Assembly (NCBI RefSeq): GCF_002042965.1
Contig: NZ_MZNT01000012.1
Location: 1-64,000 of the forward strand
Length of the DNA: 64,000 bases
Source of the DNA: Paenibacillus sp. 32352
GTDB lineage: Bacteria > Bacillota > Bacilli > Paenibacillales > NBRC-103111
Direction of reading: 5' to 3'
Both the position numbers and the translations under genes were made by a program. Shown here in pieces: positions 14,987-24,539 of the stretch (position 1 is its first letter; every line of letters starts with the position of its first letter). Below the pieces are notes generated by a model that saw only the letters and a list, made by a program, of their open reading frames with translations, made no database searches and was not told where the DNA came from.

Positions 14987-16519
14987 ATGCTCAAATTGAA
15001 TAAGTCAAAAATGAAAAAGCTATGCGGAATTTCAGTTTGCCTATCGGTGACATTATCATTATTTTGCACGACTGGCAACCATGTCAATGGTGCGGCGGCA
15101 GCTGCTCCCGCAAATGTCATTGCCTTCCCCGGAGCTGAAGGCGGAGGGAAGTTTGCAACCGGCGGAAGAGGAGGCGATGTAGTGTATGTTACTAATCTGA
15201 ATGATAGTGGCCCTGGTTCATTCAGAGATGCGGTTGGCACGCCTAATAGAATCGTTCTATTTAAAGTTGGAGGAACCATTGAATTACAAAGCGATGTCGT
15301 TGTCAAATCCAACGTGACCGTAGCAGGCCAGACCGCCCCGGGCGGCGCAGGAATTACATTGAAAAACTATAAAATCGGTCTTGGCGGCGATAATATTATC
15401 CTTCGGTTTATCAGTTCAAGGCCCGGTGAACGAGGTGTTGCGAAGGATTATGATGCATTCGGAGGTTCAAACGGAAGCAACTCCATCGTCGACCATGTTT
15501 CCATTGGCTGGGCGAATGATGAGCAATGGGGGCTTTATTCAAAAAATGACAACTACACGGTACAGTACTCCATTATTGGTCCATCGAATTCATTCTCCTA
15601 CCATTCCAAGGGAATTCACGGGTTTGGGGTTATGCTTGGCAGAGCTAACGCTTCATGGCATCATAATCTGATTGTGCATAACGTATCTCGCAATTTCCGA
15701 GGGAAAGTGGTAGGAACCAATCCAATCGATTTTACCAATAACGTCATTTATAATTGGGGATATGAAACGGCTTATGGAACTTTAGGTCATGAAAATTATG
15801 TAAACAACACATTGAAAACGGGTGTTTCAACCAAAGGGGGCTTCAATTATATAAGTGTCGGCGATAGCGGAACAAGTCCCGAAAACTTTTCTATTTATTT
15901 AAAGGGGAATCGTTTCCTTAATAAGGACAATACAGAATACAGCACGTTTACCTCGGATAACTGGACTGGAATTAAATACGGCTCTGGAAAAACAGAAGAA
16001 AATACCCGTTCGGATGTACCTTTCGAAATGCTCGTAAACGGGGTCAATGTATCTACAGCCGTCTACGCGGAAAGTGCGGAGGATTCCTACAATCATGTGT
16101 TGCATTACGCCGGTGCAGCGGTAAGTGCGAATCAAAGGACGGAAATTGACAAGCAGGTTGTTCAGGAAACTAGGACGGGTAAAGGATCGCTTACAGGTGC
16201 TAGACCTTATTCGGAGGCTACGGATGAACAAAAAGCTCAGCTCGATAAATATCATATTGAGACTGGAGTTAAGTACACCTATCCTGATGCAGTGTTGACC
16301 GGCGCGCCGACAGATACAGATGGAGACGGTATGCCTGACGACTGGGAGAAGGCGAGAGGTCTTAATCCGAACAGCGCTTATGCGCCTGATGGTACTCTGG
16401 AATCGAGGGGAGATTACTTGGGACAAGGATATACAAATATAGAATATTATATCAATGATCTGACGGTACATGCATTTCCAGCCAACACAGTTCAGTTATC
16501 TCCCAAGAAAAAGAAGTAA
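14987..16519 (+). CDS. Secreted pectate lyase, polysaccharide lyase family 1-like
   Basis: A 510-residue secreted enzyme. A signal peptide with a basic start and a hydrophobic core ending near VNGAAAAAPA is followed by FPGAEGGGKFATGGRGGDVV and the GSFRDAV motif typical of right-handed parallel beta-helix pectate lyases. VDHVSIGWANDEQ and the later SRNFRGKV are in the positions of the calcium-binding and catalytic Arg strands. Near the C-terminus DTDGDGMPDDWEKARGLNPN is a calcium-binding thrombospondin-type-3/EF-like repeat. It would cleave polygalacturonate outside the cell. AGGAGG precedes the ATG, and a cre lies in the promoter, which fits repression by glucose. Confidence 0.88.
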   Translation: MLKLNKSKMKKLCGISVCLSVTLSLFCTTGNHVNGAAAAAPANVIAFPGAEGGGKFATGGRGGDVVYVTNLNDSGPGSFRDAVGTPNRIVLFKVGGTIELQSDVVVKSNVTVAGQTAPGGAGITLKNYKIGLGGDNIILRFISSRPGERGVAKDYDAFGGSNGSNSIVDHVSIGWANDEQWGLYSKNDNYTVQYSIIGPSNSFSYHSKGIHGFGVMLGRANASWHHNLIVHNVSRNFRGKVVGTNPIDFTNNVIYNWGYETAYGTLGHENYVNNTLKTGVSTKGGFNYISVGDSGTSPENFSIYLKGNRFLNKDNTEYSTFTSDNWTGIKYGSGKTEENTRSDVPFEMLVNGVNVSTAVYAESAEDSYNHVLHYAGAAVSANQRTEIDKQVVQETRTGKGSLTGARPYSEATDEQKAQLDKYHIETGVKYTYPDAVLTGAPTDTDGDGMPDDWEKARGLNPNSAYAPDGTLESRGDYLGQGYTNIEYYINDLTVHAFPANTVQLSPKKKK

Positions 16520-16564
16520 GGAAGTAGCATTTCTTACTAGATCTGGATAAATGCAAATGAGAGT

Positions 16565-16609
16565 ATGGACGAAGCCTATGCTAAAGCGTAGGAGCGTCCA
16601 TTTTTTTTG
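16565..16609 (+). terminator. Terminator of the pectate lyase gene
   Basis: Two-part stem ATGGACG...CGTCCAT (16565-16571 with 16594-16600) enclosing CCTATGC / GCGTAGG, followed by eight T. Confidence 0.88.
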
Positions 16610-16705
16610 TAGATGGCAGTTTAACGTAATGGGGTCCTAAATTGATTTCAACTAGGAAGTGATGAATTCATTATTGGGTTACAAATAAATATTAAAAATA
16701 ACCTA

Positions 16706-16734
16706 TTGCATTTCACATACGTATGCGATATATT
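16706..16734 (+). promoter_or_regulatory. Promoter of GntR-ilvD with palindrome in the spacer
   Basis: TTGCAT (16706-16711), 17-bp spacer, TATATT (16729-16734). The perfect palindrome CATACGTATG (16716-16725) lies exactly between the two boxes, the place where a repressor would block polymerase. Autoregulation by the downstream FadR-type GntR protein is inferred. Confidence 0.6.
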
Positions 16735-16767
16735 GCATATAAGATTAAAAAAGTAAGGATGATAAAA

Positions 16768-17433
16768 TTGCCAGTACCCAAAAATTTCGTTTCGCCTGCG
16801 CGGATGTCCGCAAAAGAAAGAGCCTTTTCCCAAATTCAACGATGGATTATCGATGGTACGCTCCAACCAGGGGAAAAACTTATTGACGCTGAATTAGCGG
16901 AGTCGCTTGGAGTAAGCCGTACACCGATTCGGGAAGCATTTCAGCTGCTCGAAGTGCAAGGGCTCGTTTCGACGCATCCTGGAAAAGAAACAAAAGTGAC
17001 GGAAATTGAGAAGGATGACATCTTCAAGATGTATTCAACGATGGCAGTTCTTCAGGCTTTAGCAGCTGAAATTACCTCTAAGATTATTGCACCAGAGCAA
17101 ATCGAGCAGCTTCGATCGATTAATCATGATTTTGCTCGTGCCATTAATAGCGGTCAAGCTTACCAGGCCATGGAGGCGGATGAACAGTTTCATAACCTTA
17201 TCATGGAGCTCTCGGACAATCCTTATATCGCTTCATTCAGCGCGTCGCTTCAGATTCATATCCGGCGCTTTAAATACGTCTTCTTAAAGCAGCCGGTTAC
17301 GGCGACACAAGCTTCAGTCGATGAGCATGCTTCGATTATTTCAGCTTTTGAGCAGAAAGATAGCGATCGCGCTCAGGCAATAATGAAGCAAAACTTCATC
17401 CGTCCGATGCAGGAGCTGCACGAATTACTTTAA
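16768..17433 (+). CDS. GntR-family regulator, FadR subfamily
   Basis: A 221-residue regulator. Residues ~10-75 form the GntR winged helix ([20 protein letters not shown], then [16 protein letters not shown]). The rest is an all-helical FCD domain (ILRAL-like [10 protein letters not shown], and [17 protein letters not shown] with the metal/ligand His and Asp). FCD regulators sense organic acids. I chose the TTG at 16768, since AAGGA lies eight bases upstream; the ATG at 16759 overlaps that ribosome site. The ilvD-like gene starts 19 bases after its stop, so the two probably form one operon. Confidence 0.9.
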   Translation: MPVPKNFVSPARMSAKERAFSQIQRWIIDGTLQPGEKLIDAELAESLGVSRTPIREAFQLLEVQGLVSTHPGKETKVTEIEKDDIFKMYSTMAVLQALAAEITSKIIAPEQIEQLRSINHDFARAINSGQAYQAMEADEQFHNLIMELSDNPYIASFSASLQIHIRRFKYVFLKQPVTATQASVDEHASIISAFEQKDSDRAQAIMKQNFIRPMQELHELL

Positions 17434-17452
17434 TAGACAGGGGAGAGGAATA

Positions 17453-19138
17453 ATGGCGAGCGGAAAGGATCTTCGTATTCGCAGTAAGGTAATCAGCGAG
17501 GGTGTGAACCGGGCACCGAACAGAGCGATGCTGCGTGCCGTTGGTTTTAAAGATGAGGACTTCAAAAAGCCGATGATTGGCGTAGCCAGCACCTGGAGTG
17601 AGGTAACACCGTGCAATATGCATATTAATGAATTGGCTGTTCAAGCTAAGCTTGGGGTGCGTAACCATGGTGGTGCTCCGCTGATTTTTAATACGATCAC
17701 AGTCTCAGATGGTATTTCAATGGGCCATGGAGGCATGCTGTTCTCGCTGCCAAGCAGGGAAGCAATCGCGGATTCTATTGAGATTGTAACCGGAGCTGAG
17801 CGGTTTGACGGTCTTGTGGCGATCGGTGGATGCGACAAGAACACGCCCGCCTGTTTGATGGCAATTGGACGGTTAAATATTCCTTCCGTTTACGTATATG
17901 GAGGAACGATCCAACCGGGCAATCTTGACGGTAAAAAAGTTGATATCGTCACGGCTTTCGAAGCGGTCGGACAATATCATGATGGAAGAATGACGGATGA
18001 ACAGCTCCATAAGGTAGAATGTAGCGCTTGTCCGGGTCCAGGCTCTTGCGGCGGCATGTACACCGCCAATACCATGGCCGCTGCTGCAGAAGCAATGGGC
18101 ATGAGCCTTCCGGGCTCCTCTTCTACGCCAGCTATTTCGCCTGATAAAGCGGCAGAATGTGTTGAGGCTGGTAAACAAGTCATATCGCTGCTTGAGCAGG
18201 AGATCTACCCCAAAGACATTATGACGAAAAAAGCATTTGAAAATGCGATTACGGTCGTTATGGCTTTGGGAGGTTCAACAAATGCTATCCTGCATTTGCT
18301 CGCCATTGCGCATTCGGTAGGTGTCGATTTATCATTGGATGATTTTGAGCGAATCCGCCTCCGTGTTCCCCATTTGGCAGATCTGAAGCCAAGCGGCCGA
18401 TTTGTTATGCAGGATTTGAACGAAATTGGCGGCATTCCGGGTGTAATGAAGTTCTTACTCGCTGAGGGTCTTCTTCACGGTGATTGCCTCACGGTCACAG
18501 GCAAGACCTTGGCAGAGAATCTATCCAAGGCAGCTCCACTTCGAACTGATCAGGAGATTATTCGCCCGTTGGATAAACCGCTGAAGCCTAGCGGACCATT
18601 GGTTGTTCTTAGAGGCAACCTCGCTCCTGAAGGCGCCGTTGCCAAAATGTCCGGTATGAAGAAGCAGCAGTTTGTCGGACCTGCAAAGGTGTATGACAGT
18701 GAAGAGGATGCAACGGAAGCCATTTTGAGAAATGAAATCCATAAAGGGGATGTCCTAGTTATTCGCTATTGCGGTCCCAAGGGCGGGCCAGGTATGCCGG
18801 AGATGCTATCTGTTACTGCACTGATTGTAGGCAAGGGTCTTGGCGGGGAGGTTGCCCTTATCACGGATGGCAGATTCTCGGGTGGTTCCCATGGCTTTGT
18901 AGTCGGTCATGTATCACCTGAAGCGCAGGTAGGCGGACCAATTGCATTGCTGAGGAATGGGGACATCATCACCATCGACAGTGAAACTCAGCAGATTAGG
19001 TTTCAAGTGACGGAAGAGGAGCTTGCTGCCCGGGCGCAATCATGGGTACAGCCTCCGCTCAAAACAAATTCGGGCGTACTGGCCAAGTACGCAAGACTAG
19101 TTTCCTCAGCATCTACAGGTGCAGTTACAGATATGTAA
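17453..19138 (+). CDS. ilvD: Dihydroxy-acid dehydratase
   Basis: A 561-residue Fe-S dehydratase of the IlvD/Edd family at normal length. The N-terminal [20 protein letters not shown], the iron-sulfur ligand region VGCDK-like ([15 protein letters not shown]), and [20 protein letters not shown] are diagnostic. IlvD converts 2,3-dihydroxy-isovalerate or -methylvalerate to the 2-keto acids of valine and isoleucine. No other ilv gene is nearby. Instead it is paired with a FadR-type GntR regulator, an arrangement often seen for sugar-acid dehydratases of the same family. The motifs favour IlvD, but a catabolic sugar-acid substrate is possible. Confidence 0.88.
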   Translation: MASGKDLRIRSKVISEGVNRAPNRAMLRAVGFKDEDFKKPMIGVASTWSEVTPCNMHINELAVQAKLGVRNHGGAPLIFNTITVSDGISMGHGGMLFSLPSREAIADSIEIVTGAERFDGLVAIGGCDKNTPACLMAIGRLNIPSVYVYGGTIQPGNLDGKKVDIVTAFEAVGQYHDGRMTDEQLHKVECSACPGPGSCGGMYTANTMAAAAEAMGMSLPGSSSTPAISPDKAAECVEAGKQVISLLEQEIYPKDIMTKKAFENAITVVMALGGSTNAILHLLAIAHSVGVDLSLDDFERIRLRVPHLADLKPSGRFVMQDLNEIGGIPGVMKFLLAEGLLHGDCLTVTGKTLAENLSKAAPLRTDQEIIRPLDKPLKPSGPLVVLRGNLAPEGAVAKMSGMKKQQFVGPAKVYDSEEDATEAILRNEIHKGDVLVIRYCGPKGGPGMPEMLSVTALIVGKGLGGEVALITDGRFSGGSHGFVVGHVSPEAQVGGPIALLRNGDIITIDSETQQIRFQVTEEELAARAQSWVQPPLKTNSGVLAKYARLVSSASTGAVTDM

Positions 19139-19147
19139 TAAAATGAA

Positions 19148-19180
19148 GAATCGCCAAGCTTTTGGCGGTTCTTTTCTTTT
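19148..19180 (+). terminator. Terminator of the GntR-ilvD operon
   Basis: Stem GAATCGCCAA / TTGGCGGTTC (19148-19171, minor mismatch) followed by TTTTCTTTT. Confidence 0.85.
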
Positions 19181-19293
19181 ATGCCGGCAAGGCCGTGGTC
19201 CTGATTTCATTGGATTATGGCCGATTTATGATATATTCAATGATAAGAACGGCTAAAGCACTAGCGACTATCTATAAAAAGGAAGTGCGAACA

Positions 19294-20000
19294 ATGAATC
19301 TAGAAATGGTCATGCAAGAGCTTGAGGCTCTCGGTAAGGAGCGTACCAAGAAAATATACCAGTCCAACGGCGCGCACGAGCCCCTTTTTGGTGTAGCCAC
19401 AGGTGAAATGAAGCCCCTTTCAGGAAAATAAAACGAAATCAGCCATTGGCAGAGCAGCTCTACGCTACAGGGAATTACGATGCTATGTATTTTGCCGGGA
19501 TGATTGCAGATCCTGTAGCCATGTCAGAGGCCGATTTTGAACGGTGGATTGATAAAGCTTATTTTTATATGCTATCGGATTATGTGGTTGCTGTCACTTT
19601 GGCAGAAACGGAAATAGCTCAACAAGTTTCGGATAAATGGATTGCAAGCGATATAGAGCTCAAAATGTCAGCGGGTTGGAGCTGCTACTGCTGGCTGCTC
19701 GGGAATCGTCCGGATAGCGAATTTTCCGAAAAGAAAATTGCTGATTTGCTGGAACTTGTTAAACATACGATTCATGATGCCCCGGATCGTACGAAGTACG
19801 CGATGAACAATTTCATTTACACGGTGGCAGTATCCTACCTTCCGCACCATGAAAAGGCGGTCGCGATCGCAAAGGAAGTAGGACCGGTAGAAGTTCATAC
19901 AGGTTCTGCAAAAAGCAAGTTTTTGAACGCTTCCGTTACGATTCAAAAAGCCGTAGATAAAGGGCAGCTTGGGTTCAAACGAAAATATGTAAGGTGTTAG
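19294..20000 (+). pseudogene. Frameshifted DNA alkylation repair protein
   Basis: The first frame (19294-19431) encodes 45 residues ending EMKPLSGK and stops. The second frame continues directly as KIKRNQPLAEQLYATGNYDA and runs to 20000 with ERWIDKAYFYMLSDYVV. Together they match the length and order of AlkD-like HEAT-repeat DNA alkylation repair proteins, which remove alkylated bases. Adding one A in the AAAA run at 19425-19428 restores a single frame of about 235 codons. Either the gene is inactivated or the sequence has an error there. The terminator of the ilvD operon precedes it, and a GGAAG-type ribosome site is loosely spaced before the ATG. Confidence 0.8.
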
Positions 20001-20057
20001 AGATGTATGAGTCAATAATGATTGGCTGGAAATAGAATGGAATCAACATAAATAAAA

Positions 20058-20316
20058 GGTGAGCTATTCAAACTCCTAAATCCAATTGGGGGATTAGAGG
20101 ACATCTAGTTCGTCATCGGCGATATCACGAATGTAGATGCATTTGCAGCGGTATTGGCGAATTGCGACGTCTTATTTCATACAGCAGCCTATTTCCGGGA
20201 ATCGTTCGGATTGGGTCAAAATCAATGGCCGATGTTGGAAAAAAATCAATATTACCAATACGATTCGATTGTTCGAATTAGCTACCTCAAAAGGTGTAAA
20301 TAAGATCGTACATACG
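20058..20316 (+). pseudogene. Relic of an NAD-dependent epimerase/dehydratase (extended SDR)
   Basis: Frame-by-frame translation gives GELFKLLNPIGGLEDI, an in-frame TAG at 20106, then FVIGDITNVDAFAAVLANCD followed by VLFHTAAYFRESFG. After one extra A in the A7 run at 20239-20245, the frame continues as INITNTIRLFELATSKGVNK then IVH. This is the segment after the Rossmann glycine motif of extended short-chain dehydrogenases (HTAAYF, then TIRLFE-A-GV-K-VH). The N-terminal NAD site and the catalytic YxxxK half are gone. The stop, the frameshift and the truncation show it is dead. Confidence 0.75.
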
Positions 20317-20440
20317 CGGGTAACAGCTTTCCGGCAGGTAATTCAGTCATCAATCGGAACTATACAGCTTCAGTTTCGCATGATCATTAAAGATCCCTTA
20401 TAATGATAAGTGAATAAAGTGTAAGTAGAGGTGAAAAAAA

Positions 20441-20674
20441 TTGAGCTTGACTCCACTGCAACAATCCATTTTACTAACATTAACCACGGAATGGCAGACA
20501 CCGGTACAGATTGCAGGTCAACTTACGGAAGCTGCGGATCTATCCGATGTAAATCAGTCACTAAAAGACCTTATACGTGAAGGGTTGGTACAGGTTAATC
20601 CCGTGGTTCTGGGTCTGTATCGATTATCCACTCTCGGCACGCAAAAGACGAAGGATATGGGTGAGAATCAATAA
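20441..20674 (+). CDS. Small winged-helix protein
   Basis: A 77-residue protein reading like a single winged helix-turn-helix: SILLTLTTEWQTPVQIAGQL is helix 1-2, SDVNQSLKDLIREGLVQV is the recognition helix and wing entry, and GLYRLSTLG the wing. Proteins of this size in Bacillales are usually stand-alone DNA-binding proteins of unknown target. The start is TTG with GAGGTGA six to eight bases upstream. It lies between two degraded genes, but its own frame is clean. Confidence 0.65.
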   Translation: MSLTPLQQSILLTLTTEWQTPVQIAGQLTEAADLSDVNQSLKDLIREGLVQVNPVVLGLYRLSTLGTQKTKDMGENQ

Positions 20675-20733
20675 AACAGCCCGGCACAAGAGACTTTCGC
20701 ATACGCTTATTCAATGAAGCTAAGTTCCAAAAA

Positions 20734-20769
20734 CAACGCGGTTGCCGATATGCATCGGTAGCCGCGTTG
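20734..20769. repeat. Long 16-bp-arm hairpin
   Basis: CAACGCGGTTGCCGAT (20734-20749) and ATCGGTAGCCGCGTTG (20754-20769) form a 16-bp stem with two wobble-type mismatches around ATGC. There is no T-run, so it is either a weak bidirectional terminator for the small winged-helix gene or a structural repeat. Confidence 0.55.
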
Positions 20770-20850
20770 TGATATCCCGTATAGGGACTGATAGAGATGC
20801 TCTAAGGATAGGGGATTATCAAGCGAGTAACCTTTACAAGCAGGTAAACG

Positions 20851-21051
20851 ATGGATTACAATTCACCAAATGAAGCGGTGTTAAAGGTGAAACGGTGGCC
20901 TAAAGATACCATAGCGGCGGGTCGTCGTCATACCGTTCGCCTTAAGTCGGACGGCACAGTGGAGGCTGTGGGGGATAACGAGTACGGACAATGCGATGTA
21001 AGTATCTGGCGAGGCATCCAGCTGCCCGGCGTCAAAAACAATGCCCATTAG
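20851..21051 (+). pseudogene. RCC1-repeat fragment
   Basis: The 66-codon frame contains DTIAAGRRHTVRLKSDGTVE followed by AVGDNEYGQCDVSIWRGI. This is one complete RCC1-type repeat of the bacterial kind (AAG-HT-LKSDGTV-A-G-N-GQC-V-W). Real proteins of this family carry several such ~50-residue repeats, so this is the tail or a single remnant of a larger gene. There is no convincing ribosome site. Confidence 0.6.
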
Positions 21052-21145
21052 ACCTATCTACATATGGGGAAGTCAATTAAGATAATGCCATTTCCGACAA
21101 GCGTCTTCTTATCCTATATCGAACATAGAAGGAGGTTCAAACGGG

Positions 21146-21508
21146 ATGAAAATAAGCGAACTGTCGCGATTGACCCGCGTAAGTATACGGTCGATCAGGC
21201 ATTATGACAACAAAGGCCTTCTGAACGCCGTTAGAATGGAGAATGATTATAGGGATTTCGGCGAATCTGCCGTAGAAAGAGTCAGAGCGATTCAACTATA
21301 CTTGAAGCTCGGACTAACGACCGATGAAATCGGAACTTTGTTCAAAGGCGAGACGGCGGATCCCGATGAATATGAATTTTGCGAGGAAATGCTGGCGACG
21401 TACGAACAGAAGCTCGGGAATGTGAATCATCAGATCGAAGCGCTTCATGCTCTGAAAAGATTATTGGAGAGACAAATCGATATAACGAAGAGGAAACAAA
21501 CACCGTGA
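21146..21508 (+). CDS. MerR-family transcriptional regulator
   Basis: A 120-residue regulator. Residues 1-70 are a MerR winged helix (MKISELSRLTRVSIRSIRHY, then NDYRDFGESAVERVRAIQLY). The C-terminal part is a coiled coil (EEMLATYEQKLGNVNHQIEA) without the Cys pairs of metal sensors, so it probably senses an organic compound or stress. AGGAGG lies ten bases before the ATG. The next gene, a 6PGDH-like reductase, follows within 100 bases on the same strand and is its probable target. Confidence 0.88.
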   Translation: MKISELSRLTRVSIRSIRHYDNKGLLNAVRMENDYRDFGESAVERVRAIQLYLKLGLTTDEIGTLFKGETADPDEYEFCEEMLATYEQKLGNVNHQIEALHALKRLLERQIDITKRKQTP

Positions 21509-21600
21509 AATGCTCCTGGGCTGTTTTTTTGTGTGTTGACTTTGACACTAGTGTAATCCTTTATGATGTCCTTGAGGTTATCATGAAAGGGGTTTTCACA

Positions 21601-22505
21601 TTGAACAGGAATGCAATTACCGTTGGGAAAAGCAAATCGGTGACTATCATCGGCCTGGGTCCGATGGGCCAGGCGATGGCGGGTGTTTATCTGGAGCGCG
21701 GTTATAAGGTAACCGTATGGAACCGAACCGCCAGCAAAGCGGACGAGCTTGTATTGAGGGGAGCCGTCAAAGCATCCTCCATCAAAGAAGCGCTGGACGC
21801 TAACGAGCTGGCGGTCCTCAGCCTTACGGACTACGATGTAATGTATGCAATCCTCGAACCGGCTTCGGAACAATTGTCCGGCAAGGTTCTCGTCAATCTG
21901 AGTTCGGATACTCCGCAAAAGTTCGTACGGCAGCAAAATGGTTAACCGACCGTGGGGCCAGCCTGATTACCGGGGGAGTACAGGTTCCGCCTTCCGGTAT
22001 CGGTAAGCCGGACTCTTACACGTACTACAGCGGTCCAAAAGAGGTGTTCGAGGCTCACCAGAAGGATCTTGAAGTCCTTACCGGCACTGACTATCGAGGC
22101 GAGGATCCCGGACTAGCCATGCTGTATTATCAGCTCCAGATGGATATATTCTGGACGTCCATGCTGGGCTACCTGCACGCATTTGCAGTGGCGAGTGCGA
22201 ACGGCATAACGGCGGAGCAGTTCCTGCCCTATGCTTCAGCAACGCTGTCATCATTGCCAACATTTGTTAAGTTCTACACACCGCGACTTGACGCCGGTAA
22301 GCATCCTGGCGAAGTGGACCGACTGGCTATGGGGGTTGCGAACGTCGAGCACGTCGTTCATACAACAGAGGATGCCGGCATCGATATTGCTTTGCCATCT
22401 GCGGTTCTGGATATTTTCAAACGAGGGGTAGAGATGGGTCATGCTGGGGACAGTTTTATCAGTCTCATAGAAATCTTCATGAAATCATCCGATGTCCGTT
22501 CATAA
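21601..22505 (+). pseudogene. Frameshifted 6-phosphogluconate dehydrogenase-like NAD(P) reductase
   Basis: The first frame (TTG 21601 to 21945) carries the Rossmann motif VTIIGLGPMGQAMAGVYLER and VTVWNRTASKADEL, then stops. The second frame continues as VRTAAKWLTDRGASLITGGV and reaches 22505 with a helical C-terminal domain (GLAMLYYQLQMDIFWTSMLG). The whole resembles the imine-reductase/beta-hydroxyacid dehydrogenase branch of the 6PGDH family. One extra A in the AAAA run at 21917-21920 restores a continuous frame of about 300 codons. AAAGGGG lies eight bases before the TTG. As shown the gene is inactive, or the base was lost in sequencing. Confidence 0.8.
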
Positions 22506-22509
22506 ATTG

Positions 22510-22540
22510 AAGGCCATTCCTAACGGGATGGCCTTAAAAT
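22510..22540 (+). terminator. Terminator after the 6PGDH-like gene
   Basis: AAGGCCATTCC / GGGATGGCCTT stem with loop TAAC (22510-22535), followed by a weak tail AAAATCTTT. Confidence 0.6.
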
Positions 22541-22790
22541 CTTTGATCACTACAATGAAGCTGACCAAGGCGGAAGCAAGCCTGGCTGCGATAATCACCC
22601 CATGACGGTATGGCGGGAACGATTCTCCTGTGACAAGGAGACGGGAGGATGCTGTAGAGTATCCTGCTGTCGTTCTGGCATTCGCGATTTATCGGTAAAG
22701 TACTGAAACTTTCCATAAAGGGAAGTTGACAAGGAAAGGCGCGTCAAGGATGGATTGGAAGTCGGTACGGGCACAGTTACAACAAGAAGC
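22541..22790. other. 250-bp intergenic stretch, no gene seen
   Basis: I find no supportable gene. A small hairpin TCTCCT-GTGACA-AGGAGA occurs near 22630, and one plus-strand frame stays open for about 50 codons with a Cys-rich, unrecognised translation and no ribosome site. The persulfide-operon promoter begins at its right end. Confidence 0.4.
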
Positions 22791-22841
22791 TTGACGAACA
22801 GAACAAAAAGGATTATATTATCCACATACCCTGACGGGTAT
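22791..22841 (+). promoter_or_regulatory. Promoter and operator O1 of the persulfide operon
   Basis: TTGACG (22791-22796), 17-bp spacer, TATATT (22814-22819), then ATACCCTGACGGGTAT (22826-22841), a perfect 6+4+6 inverted repeat at the predicted start of transcription. The arms match the CsoR/CstR-type operator pattern, and a cstR gene is encoded in the operon. Confidence 0.75.
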
Positions 22842-22937
22842 ATGTATATAAGAAGAGCGTCGATACTTTAAACAAATATATTATAGTCACCGTAAACAGA
22901 TTGTCAGTACAAGTAATTTATTTTTTTGTCTTTTTAT

Positions 22938-22953
22938 ATACCCTATAGGGTAT
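22938..22953 (+). promoter_or_regulatory. Operator O2, perfect CstR-type palindrome
   Basis: ATACCCTATAGGGTAT is a perfect 16-bp palindrome, 112 bases after O1 and 80 before the first start codon. It has the same arms as O1. A second promoter may lie here (TTGTCT upstream, TATTAA downstream with a long spacer). Confidence 0.75.
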
Positions 22954-23017
22954 TAATGAAGTGAAGAAAGGCAAGTGAAATATGGATATCGATTCTATTT
23001 TCAGGAGGAAATCAACA

Positions 23018-24166
23018 ATGACGAATCAAATTCAACTTCAAGGAATGACTGTGGCACAGCTGACGGCAAAAGTCCTGAATCATGAGCCGCTTTTTATCTT
23101 GGATGTACGAAACGAAAGTGACTTTAACGATTGGAGAATCGAAGGGAAACAGGTAAGGATCATCAACAAACCGTATTTTGATTTGATTGACGGAGTAGAA
23201 GAGGTCCTGGATCTGATCCCAGACAATCAAGAAGTGTTGGTTGTATGCGCCAAAGAAGGCTCTTCGAAATTCGTTGCAGAGCAGTTGGTCGAAGCAGGGA
23301 AGCATCATGTTTCCTATTTAATTGGCGGTATGAAATCTTGGAGCGAGCATTTGGAGCCCGTTAAGATAGGCGATCTGAAGGGCGGCGGAGAAATTGTTCA
23401 GTTTGTCCGCATCGGCAAAGGCTGCTTGTCCTATATGGTGATTTCGAACGGTGAAGCCGCTGTTATTGACGCAGTTAGGATGACCGATGTTTTTATAGAT
23501 TATGCCCAAACAAATAATGCGAAGATCAAACATACATTGGACACTCATCTTCATGCCGATCACATTTCCGGAGGAAGACAATTAGCTGAACAAACCGGTG
23601 GAACCTACTGGCTGCCGCCAAAAGATGCTGACGAAGTGAGTTTCGATTATGAAAAGCTGGAGGAAGGCAAATCCATCGTTGTAGGCAATACGCAAATCAA
23701 GATTCAACCGGTTTATTCTCCAGGTCATACCATTGGGAGCACATCTTTAATTGTGGACGATCAGTATTTGCTGTCGGGCGATATTTTATTCGTGAAATCT
23801 ATCGGCCGTCCCGATCTGGCTGGCAAGGCGGAGGACTGGGTATCGGATCTAAGAGCAACTCTGTATGAGCGTTATAAACGGCTCTCGGAAGATCTGATCG
23901 TGCTTCCAGCGCATTTCGGCAAGTTTACAGAACTAGGTGAGGGTGGCAAGGTATCAGCACGTCTTGGTGATCTATATAAGGAAAATCCGGGATTAAACAT
24001 TCAAGACGCTTCCGTATTCCGCAGTACGGTTACCGAAAATTTGCCGCCACAGCCAAATGCTTATCAAGAAATTCGCCAAACCAACATGGGGAAAATCACT
24101 CCAACCGAAGAGGAGCAAAGGGAAATGGAGATTGGTCCCAATCGCTGCGCAGTTCATGACGAATAA
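23018..24166 (+). CDS. yrkH: Rhodanese-persulfide dioxygenase fusion (MBL fold)
   Basis: A 382-residue two-domain enzyme. Residues ~10-105 are a rhodanese with active-site loop VCAKEGSSK (Cys present). Residues ~120-360 are a metallo-beta-lactamase fold of the ETHE1/persulfide dioxygenase class: [26 protein letters not shown] and LPAHFGKF supply the iron ligands. The pair would move sulfane sulfur onto glutathione- or bacillithiol-like persulfide and oxidise it to sulfite. The rhodanese is at the N-terminus, whereas CstB and most PDO-rhodanese fusions carry it after the MBL domain. I chose ATG 23018 because AGGAGG precedes it; the ATG at 22982 has none. First gene of the operon. Confidence 0.88.
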   Translation: MTNQIQLQGMTVAQLTAKVLNHEPLFILDVRNESDFNDWRIEGKQVRIINKPYFDLIDGVEEVLDLIPDNQEVLVVCAKEGSSKFVAEQLVEAGKHHVSYLIGGMKSWSEHLEPVKIGDLKGGGEIVQFVRIGKGCLSYMVISNGEAAVIDAVRMTDVFIDYAQTNNAKIKHTLDTHLHADHISGGRQLAEQTGGTYWLPPKDADEVSFDYEKLEEGKSIVVGNTQIKIQPVYSPGHTIGSTSLIVDDQYLLSGDILFVKSIGRPDLAGKAEDWVSDLRATLYERYKRLSEDLIVLPAHFGKFTELGEGGKVSARLGDLYKENPGLNIQDASVFRSTVTENLPPQPNAYQEIRQTNMGKITPTEEEQREMEIGPNRCAVHDE

Positions 24167-24203
24167 TCCGGGATGATCCGATTCGATCAAGGAGGTGAAG
24201 CAT

Positions 24204-24512
24204 ATGTACAAGGAGCAAATGCCGGAAGAGGTTCTTGAGAGGCAGAAGCAGAATGAGAAGCTCGTCATCCTAGATGTTCGTGAGCCTGAGGAATGGCAAT
24301 TCGGACACATTCCGGGTGCCAAGCACATCCCGCTCGGACAAATCGCAAGAGCGTTGAATGAATTAGATCCGAAGCAGGAAACCATCATCGTCTGCCGCAG
24401 CGGTAACCGAAGCGGTCAGGCCTGCGATTTCCTTTCTTCGATGGGCTTTAACGTCGTCAACATGCTAGGTGGCATGTCGAAGTGGACCGGAGATACCGTA
24501 TACGGGGCTTAA
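24204..24512 (+). CDS. Single-domain rhodanese sulfurtransferase
   Basis: A 102-residue cytosolic rhodanese. LVILDVREPEEWQFGHIPGA is the CH2A region, and the active loop is VCRSGNRSGQA with the persulfide-forming Cys. It would accept sulfane sulfur and pass it to TusA or DsrE-type carriers encoded alongside. AAGGAGG lies eight bases before ATG 24204; the GTG at 24195 sits inside that ribosome site and was not chosen. It lies 37 bases after the dioxygenase stop. Confidence 0.9.
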   Translation: MYKEQMPEEVLERQKQNEKLVILDVREPEEWQFGHIPGAKHIPLGQIARALNELDPKQETIIVCRSGNRSGQACDFLSSMGFNVVNMLGGMSKWTGDTVYGA

Positions 24513-24539
24513 GCATTTAATCAATAGGGAGGGTTTATC

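Noticed and set aside
22541-22700. Cys-rich open frame and small hairpins before the persulfide operon
   Set aside because: No start or ribosome site, no family resemblance, and the hairpins are short; I leave it unassigned.
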